Source: Palsa-504 sp963834685
Lineage (GTDB): Bacteria; Actinomycetota; Actinomycetes; Streptosporangiales; Streptosporangiaceae
NCBI GenBank assembly: GCA_963834685.1
Contig: CAWICW010000025.1
Coordinates: 30,185-94,184, forward strand
Length of the DNA: 64,000 bases
Direction of reading: 5' to 3'
Below the pieces are notes generated by a model that saw only the letters and a list, made by a program, of their open reading frames with translations, was not told where the DNA came from and made no database searches. Shown here in pieces: positions 1 to 7,673 of this stretch (its first letter is position 1; each line of letters opens with the position of its first letter). The position numbers and the translations under genes were made by a program.

Positions 1-772
1 GTGCGGCCAGCGTGGACGCGGCGAGCTCGTGATCGGCCAGCAGAACCAGCGCGGCCGACAGGGCGCGCCGCAGCGGCGGGCTGGCCCGGCGGTCACACAG
101 CCGCGGCCACAGCCGGTCCGCGATCGGGTAGTCCGCCCTCGGATAGTCCGAGATCGGATAATCCGGGGCGGCGGGGGGCAGGCAGTCCACCAGGCCGGCG
201 ATGATGCTGCGCCCGGCCGCGACGACCGCTGCCGGATCCAGTTGCAGCCGCAGCGGGTCGGTGGCCGCCATGGCCGGCACGATGACCTGGAACCGCTCGA
301 GCGGCAGCGTCCCGGCGGGCAGCGCGGCCTGCGCGCCCCGGCCCGCGGCCAGCGCGGCGGGCGTCGCCCGCCACGGCGCCGGCCCGGGGGCTTGGAGCCG
401 CCGGGGTGGGGGGTCTCCCCGCGGGGCAGAGCGGTCTGGGCCGGACGGGAACTCACCGGTCCAGAGCAGCTCGGCGATGTCCTCGAAGGTGCGGCCGGTG
501 GCGAGCCGGATGACGTCGAGGCCGCGGTAGCGCAGCCGATCGCCGGTGATCTCGGTGATGGCCGACTCGACCGTGATGTCCGCGACGCCGGCCGGGCGCC
601 GGGGACGGCCGCGCCGGGCCAGCCGCTCGACTTCGCCGGAATCGAACAGGCTGCCCCGGCCGTCGGCGGCGCGGTCCCGGCGCAGCACCCCGCGGCTGAC
701 GTAGGCATAGAGCGTCGCGGGCTTGACCCCGAGCCGCTGGGCTGCTTGGGCGGCGGTCAGGAATTCGGTCAC
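1..772 (-). CDS. Citrate synthase-family protein with N-terminal DNA-binding domain (3' end cut by window edge)
   Basis: Reading the minus strand from a GTG at 772 gives an open frame to the window edge. Residues about 1-50 form an excisionase/MerR-type helix-turn-helix (LTAAQAAQRLGVKPATLYAY, then a wing and SLFDSGEVERL). From about residue 60 it matches the citrate synthase N-terminus (TEITGDRLRYRGLDV, FEDIAELLWTGEF). The other upstream GTG, at 780, meets a stop at once, so 772 is the likely start. Actinobacterial HTH-citrate synthases are known, but whether they act as enzymes, regulators or both is unclear. Catalytic His and Asp residues would lie outside the window. A GC-rich insert at about residues 110-125 carries a REP-like element. 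It is divergent from a homocitrate synthase-like gene with only 76 bp between, so regulation of that gene is a plausible inference. Confidence 0.85.
   Translation of the reverse strand, partial: MTEFLTAAQAAQRLGVKPATLYAYVSRGVLRRDRAADGRGSLFDSGEVERLARRGRPRRPAGVADITVESAITEITGDRLRYRGLDVIRLATGRTFEDIAELLWTGEFPSGPDRSAPRGDPPPRRLQAPGPAPWRATPAALAAGRGAQAALPAGTLPLERFQVIVPAMAATDPLRLQLDPAAVVAAGRSIIAGLVDCLPPAAPDYPISDYPRADYPIADRLWPRLCDRRASPPLRRALSAALVLLADHELAASTLAA
401..426. repeat. REP-like G/C palindrome, copy A (weak copy)
   Basis: A run of G, then GTCT, then a run of C, sits inside the HTH-citrate synthase frame. It resembles the elements at 9240-9270 and 45214-45244 (G-run, TCG or TCT core, C-run, CGGG). 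It is translated as a Gly/Pro/Arg-rich insert without breaking the frame. The match is poorer than that between the other two copies. Confidence 0.35.
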
Positions 773-796
773 GCTGTCACCACGGTCCGTTCGGCA

Positions 797-848
797 TTGA
801 ATTTAATCAATGTTGACTGGATTTGCTGCAACTGGTCAATCTTGACTC
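797..848. promoter_or_regulatory. Divergent promoter/operator region with repeated TTGA(C) boxes
   Basis: The 76 bp between the two divergent starts is an AT-rich island in very GC-rich DNA. It holds TTGA at 797-800 facing TCAA at 807-810, TTGAC at 813-817 facing GTCAA at 835-839, and a further TTGAC at 842-846 just before the ATG at 849. These could be -35 boxes, binding sites for the HTH-citrate synthase, or both. No protein binding is shown. Confidence 0.45.
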
Positions 849-2096
849 ATGCCATCGATCCACTTTCTCGACGTGACCAACCGGGACGGCGTGCAGACCG
901 CACGCACCGGGCTGTCGAAGTTCGGCAAGGTCATGGTCAACTACTACCTGGGGCGCCTGGGCGTGGCGCAGTCCGAGATCGGTTTCCCGTTCCTGTTCCA
1001 CGAGGTGCCGTACGTCCGGGCCTGCGTGGCGCTGGCCGAGGCGGGGGCGTTCGGGGACCTGCGGCTGTCCGGCTGGTGCCGGGCGGTGCCCGCCGACGTC
1101 GAGGCCGCGGTGTCCGTCGCGGCGCCCGGCGGCCAGCGCCTGCGCCACTACAACGTGTCGATCTCCACCTCGGACCAGATGATCGCGCACAAGTTCCGCG
1201 GCCGGCTTGACCGCACCGCGATCATCGACGAGATGACCGCCGCCGTCGCGGTGGCCCGGGCGGCCGGCGCGGAGAGCATCGGGGTCAACGCGGAGGACGG
1301 GTCGCGGACCGACGACGGGTACCTGCTGGAGTTCGCGCTCGCGGCGCGGGAGGCGGGCGCGACGCGGGTGCGGTACTGCGACACGATCGGCGGCGACTCC
1401 CCCGGCCGGATCCGGGAGCGGTTCGCCAAGCTGGCCGCCGCGGTCGGCCTGCCGGTCGAGACCCACTGCCACAACGACCTGGGCATGGCCGTGGCGAACT
1501 CGGTGTCCGGCGCGCTCGGCGACCTGGACGCCGGGCAGGACGCGTGGGTCAACACCTGCGTGAACGGGATCGGCGAGCGGGCCGGCAACGCCGACCTGCT
1601 GTCGTGCATCCTGGCCTTCTCCTACGGGTTCGGGGTCGCGGAGGGCGCGACGATCGGCGACCGGCTCGACCTGTCGTGGGCCCGGCGGTTCGGGCTGTGG
1701 GCGTGCTACGCGTTCGGCCAGCCGCTGCCGCCCGCCTGGCCGGGCGTCGGCCGCAACGCGTTCGCGCACGAGTCCGGCATCCACGCCGACGGGGCCCTGA
1801 AGGACCGCGCCAACTACGAGCTGTACGACGACTCGGTGCTCGGGCCGTTCCCGGCTGACTGGTACGCGCGCGAGGGCCGGGTGGTGCTGACCGGCGAGTA
1901 CGGCGGCAAGGCCGGGTTCCGGCACGTGCTGGACGGGCTCGCCATCACGGTGCCGGACGGGGATGAGGACCTGGTGTTCTCTCTGGTCCAGCTGTGCGCG
2001 TCGGCGACCGGCAAGCCGCTCACCGACGACGAGCTGCGGCTGATCGCGGGGTATCCGCGCCAGCTGGCGCTGCTGTTCCCAGGACAGCTCGGCTGA
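849..2096 (+). CDS. Homocitrate synthase / 2-isopropylmalate synthase-family enzyme (HMGL-like)
   Basis: This 415-residue DRE-TIM metallolyase-type protein condenses acetyl-CoA with a 2-oxoacid by family membership. The N-terminal signature is NRDGVQ at about residues 10-15. The metal-binding ETHCHNDLGMAVAN block is near residues 204-217, followed by NGIGERAGNADL. The length fits homocitrate synthase or Re-citrate synthase without the leucine-feedback domain of long LeuA proteins. Substrate cannot be told from sequence: 2-oxoglutarate, oxaloacetate or another oxoacid are all possible. No lysine-pathway or nif genes are nearby. It is divergent from an HTH-citrate synthase, which hints that one regulates the other or that both serve a citrate/homocitrate branch. 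The ATG at 849 follows the TTGAC-rich region directly and has no clear Shine-Dalgarno site. Confidence 0.85.
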   Translation: MPSIHFLDVTNRDGVQTARTGLSKFGKVMVNYYLGRLGVAQSEIGFPFLFHEVPYVRACVALAEAGAFGDLRLSGWCRAVPADVEAAVSVAAPGGQRLRHYNVSISTSDQMIAHKFRGRLDRTAIIDEMTAAVAVARAAGAESIGVNAEDGSRTDDGYLLEFALAAREAGATRVRYCDTIGGDSPGRIRERFAKLAAAVGLPVETHCHNDLGMAVANSVSGALGDLDAGQDAWVNTCVNGIGERAGNADLLSCILAFSYGFGVAEGATIGDRLDLSWARRFGLWACYAFGQPLPPAWPGVGRNAFAHESGIHADGALKDRANYELYDDSVLGPFPADWYAREGRVVLTGEYGGKAGFRHVLDGLAITVPDGDEDLVFSLVQLCASATGKPLTDDELRLIAGYPRQLALLFPGQLG

Positions 2097-2132
2097 GGCG
2101 GCACCGCCCGTTCGGGCATCGATAATGATTCC

Positions 2133-3032
2133 GTGAAGGTCTTCATCTCGTTTGACATGGAGGGCGTGGCCGGGATCGTCGACTGGTCGCAGTGCCGCGG
2201 CCCGGGGCAGCCGTACGAGGAAGGCCGACGGCTGCTGCTCGGCGAGGTCAACGCCGCGATCGACGGGGCCTTGGCGGGCGGGGCGACCGAGATCGTCTGC
2301 AACGACTCGCATGGGACCATGAACAACCTGGACCCGGCCGAACTGAACGGGCAGGCGGCCTACGTGTCGGGACGGCACAAGCCGCTGTACATGATGCAGG
2401 GCCTGGACGCCACCGCGGACCTGGTGTTCATGATCGGCTACCACGGGTCGATCTCGGGCGAGAGCTCGGTGCTGTCGCACACCTACAACCCCGCGGTGAT
2501 CTCGCACGTCGAGCTGAACGGCGTCCGGGTCGGGGAGAGCGGGATCAACGCGCTGGTCGCGCTGGCCTGCCAGGCGCCGGTCGGGCTGATCACCGGGGAT
2601 CAGCAGACGATCGCCGAGGCCGACCCGTTCCTGCCCGACGCCGAGCGCGTGGTGGTCAAGGAGTCGTTCACCAGGTTCGGCGCGGCCAACCTGCACCCGG
2701 AGGTGGCCCGGGAGCTGATCGCCGACGGGGCACGGCGGGCGATGGAACGGGCCGCCGCCGAGCCCTCGGAGGTGTGGGAGATCGCGGCCTCGGCCTCGGC
2801 CGATGACCTCGGGGGCGCGGAGCTCACCGTGTTGCGGCCGCCGGCCATCTCGCTGCCCGCGGTCCTCGAGGTGCATATGCAGACCGCGGACATGGCCGAG
2901 GTGGCCTCGTGGGTGCGCGGGGTCGAGCGAGCCGGCGTGCGGACGGTGAGGATCAGCGGCGAGGACCCGCTAGCGGTGTTCCGGTCGTTCGTCGGGGTGA
3001 CCTATATCACCCGGGTCTCCGAGGGGCGCTGA
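2133..3032 (+). CDS. M55 family D-aminopeptidase (DppA-like)
   Basis: This zinc peptidase of the DppA fold hydrolyses N-terminal D-amino acids from short peptides by family precedent. The 299-residue length is slightly longer than Bacillus DppA. The binuclear metal ligands are visible: D8 and E10 in SFDMEG, H60 in NDSHG, H104 in GYHG, and an E near residue 135 in VRVGES. H116 (LSHTYN) matches the expected catalytic histidine region. The start is GTG at 2133. It is 36 bp downstream of the homocitrate synthase-like gene and probably cotranscribed. There is no signal peptide, so it is cytosolic and may recycle D-Ala-containing wall peptides. Confidence 0.92.
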   Translation: MKVFISFDMEGVAGIVDWSQCRGPGQPYEEGRRLLLGEVNAAIDGALAGGATEIVCNDSHGTMNNLDPAELNGQAAYVSGRHKPLYMMQGLDATADLVFMIGYHGSISGESSVLSHTYNPAVISHVELNGVRVGESGINALVALACQAPVGLITGDQQTIAEADPFLPDAERVVVKESFTRFGAANLHPEVARELIADGARRAMERAAAEPSEVWEIAASASADDLGGAELTVLRPPAISLPAVLEVHMQTADMAEVASWVRGVERAGVRTVRISGEDPLAVFRSFVGVTYITRVSEGR

Positions 3033-3037
3033 AGCGC

Positions 3038-3541
3038 TTACGTCGGGGATCCGGCCGCGGCGCCGGTGACCTGGTCGCGGCCCCAGCGGGCCAGCGTGGC
3101 GTCCCAGTCCAGCGGCAGGGTCATGCCGCCGTCGGCGAGTTCGGCCTCCCAGTCCTCGGCGGGCACTCGCCACAGGACCTCGAACTCGATGCCGCTCGGG
3201 TCCTTGGCGTACAGGGACTTGGACACGCGGTGGTCGCTCTCCCCCACCAGCGCCCCGGCGGCCAGCAGCCGGGCCCGGGTGTCAACCAGGTCGCCCAGCG
3301 TGCCGACCTCCCAGGCCAGGTGGTACAGGCCTGGGTGTTCGGGCTGGTCGGGCGCGTGGCCGGTGCCGATCTCGAACAGGCCGAGGTCGTGGTCGTTCTC
3401 CGAATCCGGCGCGCGCAGGAACGCGGCGCGGCCGGGAATCTCCATCCGGACCTCGAAGCCGAGGGTCTGCCGGTAGAAGTCCACGGTGCGCTGCAGACCG
3501 TTCACGTACAGGACAGCGTGGTTGAGGCGGCGGACGGGCAT
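3038..3541 (-). CDS. VOC superfamily protein (glyoxalase / extradiol dioxygenase-like)
   Basis: A 167-residue vicinal-oxygen-chelate protein with two beta-alpha-beta-beta-beta halves. The likely metal ligands are H8 (LNHAVLYV), H74 (GLYHLAWEV) and E119 (DPSGIEFEV), the His-His-Glu pattern of catechol 2,3-dioxygenase-like members. The substrate is unknown. The tail after about residue 125 (PAEDWEAELADGG) is an extension outside the core fold. It is convergent with the M55 gene, with only 5 bp between the stops, so the two transcripts must overlap or share a terminator. Confidence 0.85.
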   Translation of the reverse strand: MPVRRLNHAVLYVNGLQRTVDFYRQTLGFEVRMEIPGRAAFLRAPDSENDHDLGLFEIGTGHAPDQPEHPGLYHLAWEVGTLGDLVDTRARLLAAGALVGESDHRVSKSLYAKDPSGIEFEVLWRVPAEDWEAELADGGMTLPLDWDATLARWGRDQVTGAAAGSPT

Positions 3542-3617
3542 CGGCGCTTCCTTCCTCGGCCTGATCAGGGGTCGCCCAGGTCCACGCGCCGCGGGCCGGA
3601 GCGAGCGCAGGCGGCGG

Positions 3618-3830
3618 CTAGCGGATCTGGCCCCGCTGCCGGCGGCGGAGCTCGCGGTACCGCCGTCGCTGCGAATCGTCCAGCATCAGCCAGGCGGTGG
3701 CCGGGACGGCGATGGCCACGACGATAAGCGCGAAGGCCAGCCACCAGGGGATGAATCCCAGCAGGATCAGGCCGACGACGACCCCGCCGATACCCCACTT
3801 CAAGTGCGGTGACATGCTGACTCCGTTCAT
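3618..3830 (-). CDS. Small two-helix membrane protein, uncharacterised
   Basis: A 70-residue protein with two hydrophobic segments (about residues 13-29 and 31-49) and a very basic, charged tail (DDSQRRRYRELRRRQRGQIR). A shorter start at the second Met (MSPHLKW, residue 6) is equally possible. The topology suggests an inner-membrane hairpin with a cytosolic tail. I do not recognise a named family. The coding pattern (two clean membrane helices and a basic end) and its isolated position between VOC and HhH-GPD genes support a real gene. Confidence 0.6.
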   Translation of the reverse strand: MNGVSMSPHLKWGIGGVVVGLILLGFIPWWLAFALIVVAIAVPATAWLMLDDSQRRRYRELRRRQRGQIR

Positions 3831-3984
3831 CCATCCCGGACCGGGAGCCCCCGGGCCAGCCCAGCTTCTTCTAGCTTATAGCGCGCCGGCGCATCCGGTA
3901 GATCCTGTCCGCCCCGAAGGCCCGGCGCAGAGTACGCTGCGGCATACGTGATCACGACCGATGATCGATTCGTGGGAGGGCACC

Positions 3985-4569
3985 GTGACGATCGCGATGC
4001 CGGTGGAGCCCGAGGCCAACGAGCTGCTGAGCCGTAGCCCGCTCGCCCTGCTGATCGGCATGGTGCTCGACCAGCAGGTGCCGCTCGAGCGGGCCTTCAG
4101 CGCGCCGCTCGACCTGGTCCGGCGGCTCGGGCACGAACCCACGGCGGCCGAGCTGGCCGACTTCGACCCGGTGGTGCTGGCCGGCATCTTCTCCGAACGT
4201 CCGGCGCTGCACCGCTACCCCAAGGCCATGGCGGCCCGCGTTCAGGACGTGGCCCGGCTGATCGTGGATCAGTACGACGGCGACCCGGAGCGGCTGTGGA
4301 CGACCGCCAAGACCGGTCCCGAGCTGCTGAAGCGGGTGTCGGCACTGCCGGGATTCGGCGCGCAGAAGGCGCAGATCTTCGTGGCCCTGCTCGGCAAGCA
4401 GTTCGGGGTGCGGCCACGGGGCTGGCGGGAGGCGGCGGGGCAGTTCGGGGCCAGGGGTTCGCACCTGTCAGTCGCGGACATCTCCGACGCCGAGTCGCTG
4501 GCCCGGGTGCGGTCCTACAAGCAAGGGCTGAAGGCCGCCGCCAAGGCGGCCAAGGTCGAGGCGTCGTAG
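3985..4569 (+). CDS. HhH-GPD-type base-excision DNA repair protein (uncharacterised actinobacterial subfamily)
   Basis: Residues carry the helix-hairpin-helix glycosylase pattern: LLIGMVLDQQVPLERAF near the N-terminus and the hairpin LPGFGAQKAQIF near residue 130. The catalytic Lys-Asp region of classical AlkA/Nth is not obvious, as in this short (about 190 residues) subfamily. It should act on damaged bases in DNA; the lesion is unknown. I chose the GTG at 3985 because GGAGGG lies five bases upstream. An ATG at 3961 in the same frame would add eight residues. The protein ends in a Lys/Ala-rich tail (KAAAKAAK). Confidence 0.85.
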   Translation: MTIAMPVEPEANELLSRSPLALLIGMVLDQQVPLERAFSAPLDLVRRLGHEPTAAELADFDPVVLAGIFSERPALHRYPKAMAARVQDVARLIVDQYDGDPERLWTTAKTGPELLKRVSALPGFGAQKAQIFVALLGKQFGVRPRGWREAAGQFGARGSHLSVADISDAESLARVRSYKQGLKAAAKAAKVEAS

Positions 4570-4600
4570 CCGTGCGGGCGGTTGCAGCGTCGGGTCCATA

Positions 4601-4616
4601 CGTTTCCGCGGAAACG
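4601..4616. promoter_or_regulatory. Perfect 16-bp palindrome CGTTTCCGCGGAAACG
   Basis: A perfect self-complementary 16-mer lies 1 bp upstream of the GTG at 4618 and 31 bp after the HhH-GPD stop. Its position over the translation start of the GNAT gene suits a repressor operator or an mRNA hairpin. No regulator is assigned. Confidence 0.4.
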
Positions 4617-4617
4617 C

Positions 4618-5151
4618 GTGCCTGACGTGGCCGGCGTGGGGCTCCGGCCGGTCCGGGAAGCGGACCTTGCCGCGCTCGCGGACGGCCACTCGCGCGAAGC
4701 CGACCCGTGGAACTGGTTCAGGCACATGCCCGCCGGCGCGCTGCACCGGCGCTTGGCCGACGGGATGATCTCCGAGGACACCGGTACGCTCGCGGTGGAG
4801 ACCCCGGAGGGCGCGCTCGCCGGGACGGTCAGCTGGTTCACCGTCCAGCACGGGCCCACCGCGGCGTGCCAGGCCCTGAACATCGGGATCTCGCTGCTGC
4901 CCGGCCACCGCCGGCGCGGCTACGGCGCGGCGGCCCAGCGGGCCCTGGCCGAGTACCTGTTCGCCACCACCCTCACGGAGCGGATCGAAGCCGAGACCGA
5001 CGTGGAGAACGTCGCCGAGCAGCGCGCCCTCGAACGCGCGGGCTTCACCCGCGAGGGAGTCCTCCGGCACGCCCAGTTCCGCGTCGGGCGCTGGCGGGAC
5101 ACCGTCATCTACAGCCTGCTCCGCGCCGAGGTCAGCCTGGATCACTTCTAG
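4618..5151 (+). CDS. GNAT family N-acetyltransferase
   Basis: The protein has the RimJ/RimL-like layout: GLRPVREADLAAL at the start, an acetyl-CoA-binding loop (LLPGHRRRGYGAAAQRALAEYLF), and the C-terminal ENVAEQRALERAGFTREGVLR followed by the R-D-x-x-x-Y signature (WRDTVIYSLL). The acceptor could be an amine or a protein N-terminus. The GTG at 4618 is preferred because the domain begins a few residues later; an in-frame TTG at 4582 exists but lies inside the palindromic region. It follows the HhH-GPD gene by 48 bp. Confidence 0.85.
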   Translation: MPDVAGVGLRPVREADLAALADGHSREADPWNWFRHMPAGALHRRLADGMISEDTGTLAVETPEGALAGTVSWFTVQHGPTAACQALNIGISLLPGHRRRGYGAAAQRALAEYLFATTLTERIEAETDVENVAEQRALERAGFTREGVLRHAQFRVGRWRDTVIYSLLRAEVSLDHF

Positions 5152-5167
5152 CCTCCGCAGCGCCGCC

Positions 5168-5210
5168 GCGGTGCCCGCGGGCACCGCCGGCCGATGTCCC
5201 ATCGGGCCGG
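5168..5210. terminator. Tandem bidirectional hairpins between convergent genes
   Basis: A perfect inverted repeat at 5168-5187 (GCGGTGCCC on each side of a GC centre) is followed by a second stem at 5187-5210 (CCGGCCGAT pairing with ATCGGGCCGG, one bulge). Both lie between the GNAT stop and the TMEM175-like stop. There is no T-tract, as is usual for actinobacterial terminators. Confidence 0.6.
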
Positions 5211-5219
5211 TTATCGGCG

Positions 5220-5855
5220 TTAGGGGCCCGCTGGCTTGTGGTGGCGGCGGTAGAGGTGGCGGAGCTGTCCGGCCAGCAGCGGAGTGGCGATCCAGAGCAG
5301 CCAGGCGTAGGTGGTGACGAAGAAGACCGGGATCGACAACCCGAAACCGGCCATCCAGACGTAGCACTTCCTGGTCATGCTGGTCACCACCGGCGGCGGA
5401 AGGTCAGCCAGCCCGCGGACGATCAGGTGCCGCAGCATCGCGTACAACATGACCGACTCCAGGACCTGCAGCAGCGCGTAAAACCCGAACCGCAGGGCGT
5501 GGGTGGTCAGCGTCTGCCCCTCGGTGACGAGCAGCTTGGTCGCGAACGGGTTGAGCACGATGGTCAGCAGCCAGCCGGTGTTGTACAGCCGCAACCGCGC
5601 GTCGACGCCGTGGACGTACCGGAAGAGATCGTGATGGTCGGCCCACGCCGTGGCGATCACCGCGAAGCTGATCAGGAACGCTGCGTAGTGGCCGTCGTCG
5701 TGCTCCACGGAGAGCCAGAACGCCGATAGCGTGCCGCCTTCGGGCACCGGCAGCTCGATGGCGAGCAGCGTGATCGCGATAGCGACCACCGCGTCGGAAA
5801 AGAAGGTCAGCCGCTCCGCGGCGCGCGGACCGGACTCCACCTCGTCATCAGGCAT
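5220..5855 (-). CDS. TMEM175 family potassium-channel-like membrane protein (DUF1211)
   Basis: A 211-residue membrane protein with about six helices. The family signature RLTFFSDAVVAIAITLLAIEL in helix 1 contains the FSD motif (residues 19-21) that forms the selectivity constriction of bacterial TMEM175 channels. Bacterial members have one six-helix unit and assemble as tetramers. It is convergent with the GNAT gene across tandem hairpins. The start at 5855 gives a short acidic N-terminus before the motif, as expected. Confidence 0.88.
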   Translation of the reverse strand: MPDDEVESGPRAAERLTFFSDAVVAIAITLLAIELPVPEGGTLSAFWLSVEHDDGHYAAFLISFAVIATAWADHHDLFRYVHGVDARLRLYNTGWLLTIVLNPFATKLLVTEGQTLTTHALRFGFYALLQVLESVMLYAMLRHLIVRGLADLPPPVVTSMTRKCYVWMAGFGLSIPVFFVTTYAWLLWIATPLLAGQLRHLYRRHHKPAGP

Positions 5856-5897
5856 CAGCCGATCATCTCGCGCGCGCCGCGAACAGGCAGCGCTGGA

Positions 5898-6533
5898 TCA
5901 CCCGGTGATGATCGTGTCGGTATCCCCCGACAGCAGCTGCTGCGGGATCTGGCCGAAGGTGTACTGCGTGGAAGCCGCTCCCGGCACCAGCGTGAAGACC
6001 CAGATGACGTCGAAGCGATCACCCGGCCACGGTTGCGGGATGACGGTGCCCGGCGCGGTCGGCAGCGACGTGGCGATGGCCGGGATGTGGTCGTGCTCCC
6101 AGCAGATCAGCACGACACCGGAATAGCTGCTCACCACGCTGGCGGCCAGCTGAGCTTCGCTGCCCTCGGCGAAGTCGGACACGATGGCCAGGCCGAGGCG
6201 GTCGGACAGCCCCTGGATCGTCTGGTAGGTCCGGTGCGTGGTGGTCTTGGCCGCGCTGCCGTAGGACGGCGAGAGCAGCGCCGCCGGGGTCTGCAGTCCC
6301 GCTTGCGACGGCCCGAGGGCGGGGTCGAAGAGGACGGCGAGCGCGCCCGAGCGCTGCCAGCCGCGGGGCAGCACGGAGTGCGGATCCTGATTGCCCTGGA
6401 AGTCCACGCCGAAGGGCGGGCCCTGGGCGGCGGGGGCCTGCCCGGCGGGGGCCTGCCCGGCGGGGGCCGACGGCGGATCGGCCGGCTTCTCGCCGTGGCG
6501 GATGAGGTAGATCGTGTCCGGAGGCGGGGTCAT
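5898..6533 (-). CDS. Histidine phosphatase-fold protein
   Basis: The protein starts MTPPPDTIYLIRHGEK, so the phosphohistidine RHG motif is at residues 12-14; HRT (ATTHRTYQTI) and CWEHDHIPAI supply further phosphatase-fold elements. An in-frame extension upstream is GC-rich noncoding-like sequence, so the ATG at 6533 is preferred. A proline/alanine linker at about residues 22-36 is encoded by two copies of a 15-bp repeat (6431-6460). It lies divergent to the DUF4129 gene and 42 bp upstream of the TMEM175-like gene on the same strand, so the two may be cotranscribed. Substrate unknown. Confidence 0.75.
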   Translation of the reverse strand: MTPPPDTIYLIRHGEKPADPPSAPAGQAPAGQAPAAQGPPFGVDFQGNQDPHSVLPRGWQRSGALAVLFDPALGPSQAGLQTPAALLSPSYGSAAKTTTHRTYQTIQGLSDRLGLAIVSDFAEGSEAQLAASVVSSYSGVVLICWEHDHIPAIATSLPTAPGTVIPQPWPGDRFDVIWVFTLVPGAASTQYTFGQIPQQLLSGDTDTIITG

Positions 6534-6659
6534 GGTCTTCAGTGTGCGGTGCTGCGCCGCCTGACGGATAGGGTTTCGCGCAGGTAGGTGCTTGTTCGCC
6601 GTTAAATGCGGGCCCGGGCGGGTAGGGGCCCGTCTGTCAGGGTCAGGAAACGCGAGGCT

Positions 6660-7673
6660 ATGACCAGCCAGCCGGGCACGACGGGGCCGGGGACCACGGA
6701 TAATACGGGGACACCGGACGCCGGACCGAGCGCAGGTTCGGGCCCGTCCTGGCCTCTGGTCCTGCCGCTCACCCTGCTCGTCATCCTGGGGCTGGCCGGG
6801 TTGCGCGGAGCGGTGACTACGCCCCGGTGGAACGGGCCGCTGCGGCACGACGGCCTGGTCATCGGCCTCGCGCTCGAGGTGATCCTCGGCGTCCTGCTGG
6901 CGCTGACCTACCGGCGCCGGTCCAGGGCTGCGCGTACGGCCCTGCTCAGCGGCGTACCGGTCAGCGGGGAAGCGGCCAAGCTGCGCGGGGTGCTCATGCT
7001 GGTGCTGGGCGCGGGCATGATCGCGGTGGCGGTGGCCATCTTGATCGCCCTGCACCTGCACGCGTTCTCCACGGCGCCCGCGCCGACCGGAGTGCATGTC
7101 AAGACCCGGCCCAGTCCGATGAGCAAACCGCTACCGAGCTCGGCGCCCGGGGCCAGCTTCCACGTCCCGTGGTCTGTGGTCCTGTACGCCCTGCTCGTGG
7201 TGGCGCTGGCGGCCGCCGTGGCGCTCAGCGTCTGGTGGTCCCGGCGATTCCGGCCGTCGTTCGGGCCGCGGAACGGCGACTACATCGCCGAGGACTCCGA
7301 GGACCTGCGGGAGGCAGTGGAATCGGGCCGGTCGGCACTGCGCACCCTGGACGACGCCCGGGCGGCCATCATCGCCTGCTACGTGGCGATGGAGAACAGC
7401 CTGGCCGAGCGGGGGGCGGCCCGGGCCGTGGCCGACACGCCCGACGAGCTGCTGGCCCGGGCGACCCGGAGCGGCCTGGTAGGCGGGACCGCGGCCGCGC
7501 GGCTGACCGCGCTGTTCTACGAGGCCAGGTTCTCCAGTCATCCGCTGAGCCGCGGGCAGCGCGACGCGGCCGAGCAGGCCCTCGACGAGCTCGCCGCCGG
7601 GCTGGGCGAAGCCGGGGCCGCGCGGGCTGAACCGGCCCCGGCCGGGCCACCGGAAGGCGGGGCCGGCCCGTGA
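6660..7673 (+). CDS. DUF4129 membrane protein, first gene of MoxR/DUF58 operon
   Basis: Four hydrophobic segments (about residues 30-50, 65-86, 108-132, 170-194) are followed by a soluble C-terminal DUF4129 domain. Its core is LDDARAAIIACYVAMENSLAERG and the DTPDELLARATRSGLV block. DUF4129 occurs at the C-terminus of transglutaminase-like membrane proteins or alone beside MoxR/DUF58 genes. An ATG at 6660 with GAGG just upstream is preferred over the ATG at 6606. The stop overlaps the next GTG (GTGA). The protein probably sits in the inner membrane as a partner of the ATPase complex. Confidence 0.82.
   Translation: MTSQPGTTGPGTTDNTGTPDAGPSAGSGPSWPLVLPLTLLVILGLAGLRGAVTTPRWNGPLRHDGLVIGLALEVILGVLLALTYRRRSRAARTALLSGVPVSGEAAKLRGVLMLVLGAGMIAVAVAILIALHLHAFSTAPAPTGVHVKTRPSPMSKPLPSSAPGASFHVPWSVVLYALLVVALAAAVALSVWWSRRFRPSFGPRNGDYIAEDSEDLREAVESGRSALRTLDDARAAIIACYVAMENSLAERGAARAVADTPDELLARATRSGLVGGTAAARLTALFYEARFSSHPLSRGQRDAAEQALDELAAGLGEAGAARAEPAPAGPPEGGAGP

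Noticed and set aside
29..1210. Long plus-strand frame across the left end
   Set aside because: It is antisense to the HTH-citrate synthase and then overlaps the homocitrate synthase-like gene in another frame; the sequence is Arg/Gly/Pro-rich without domains.
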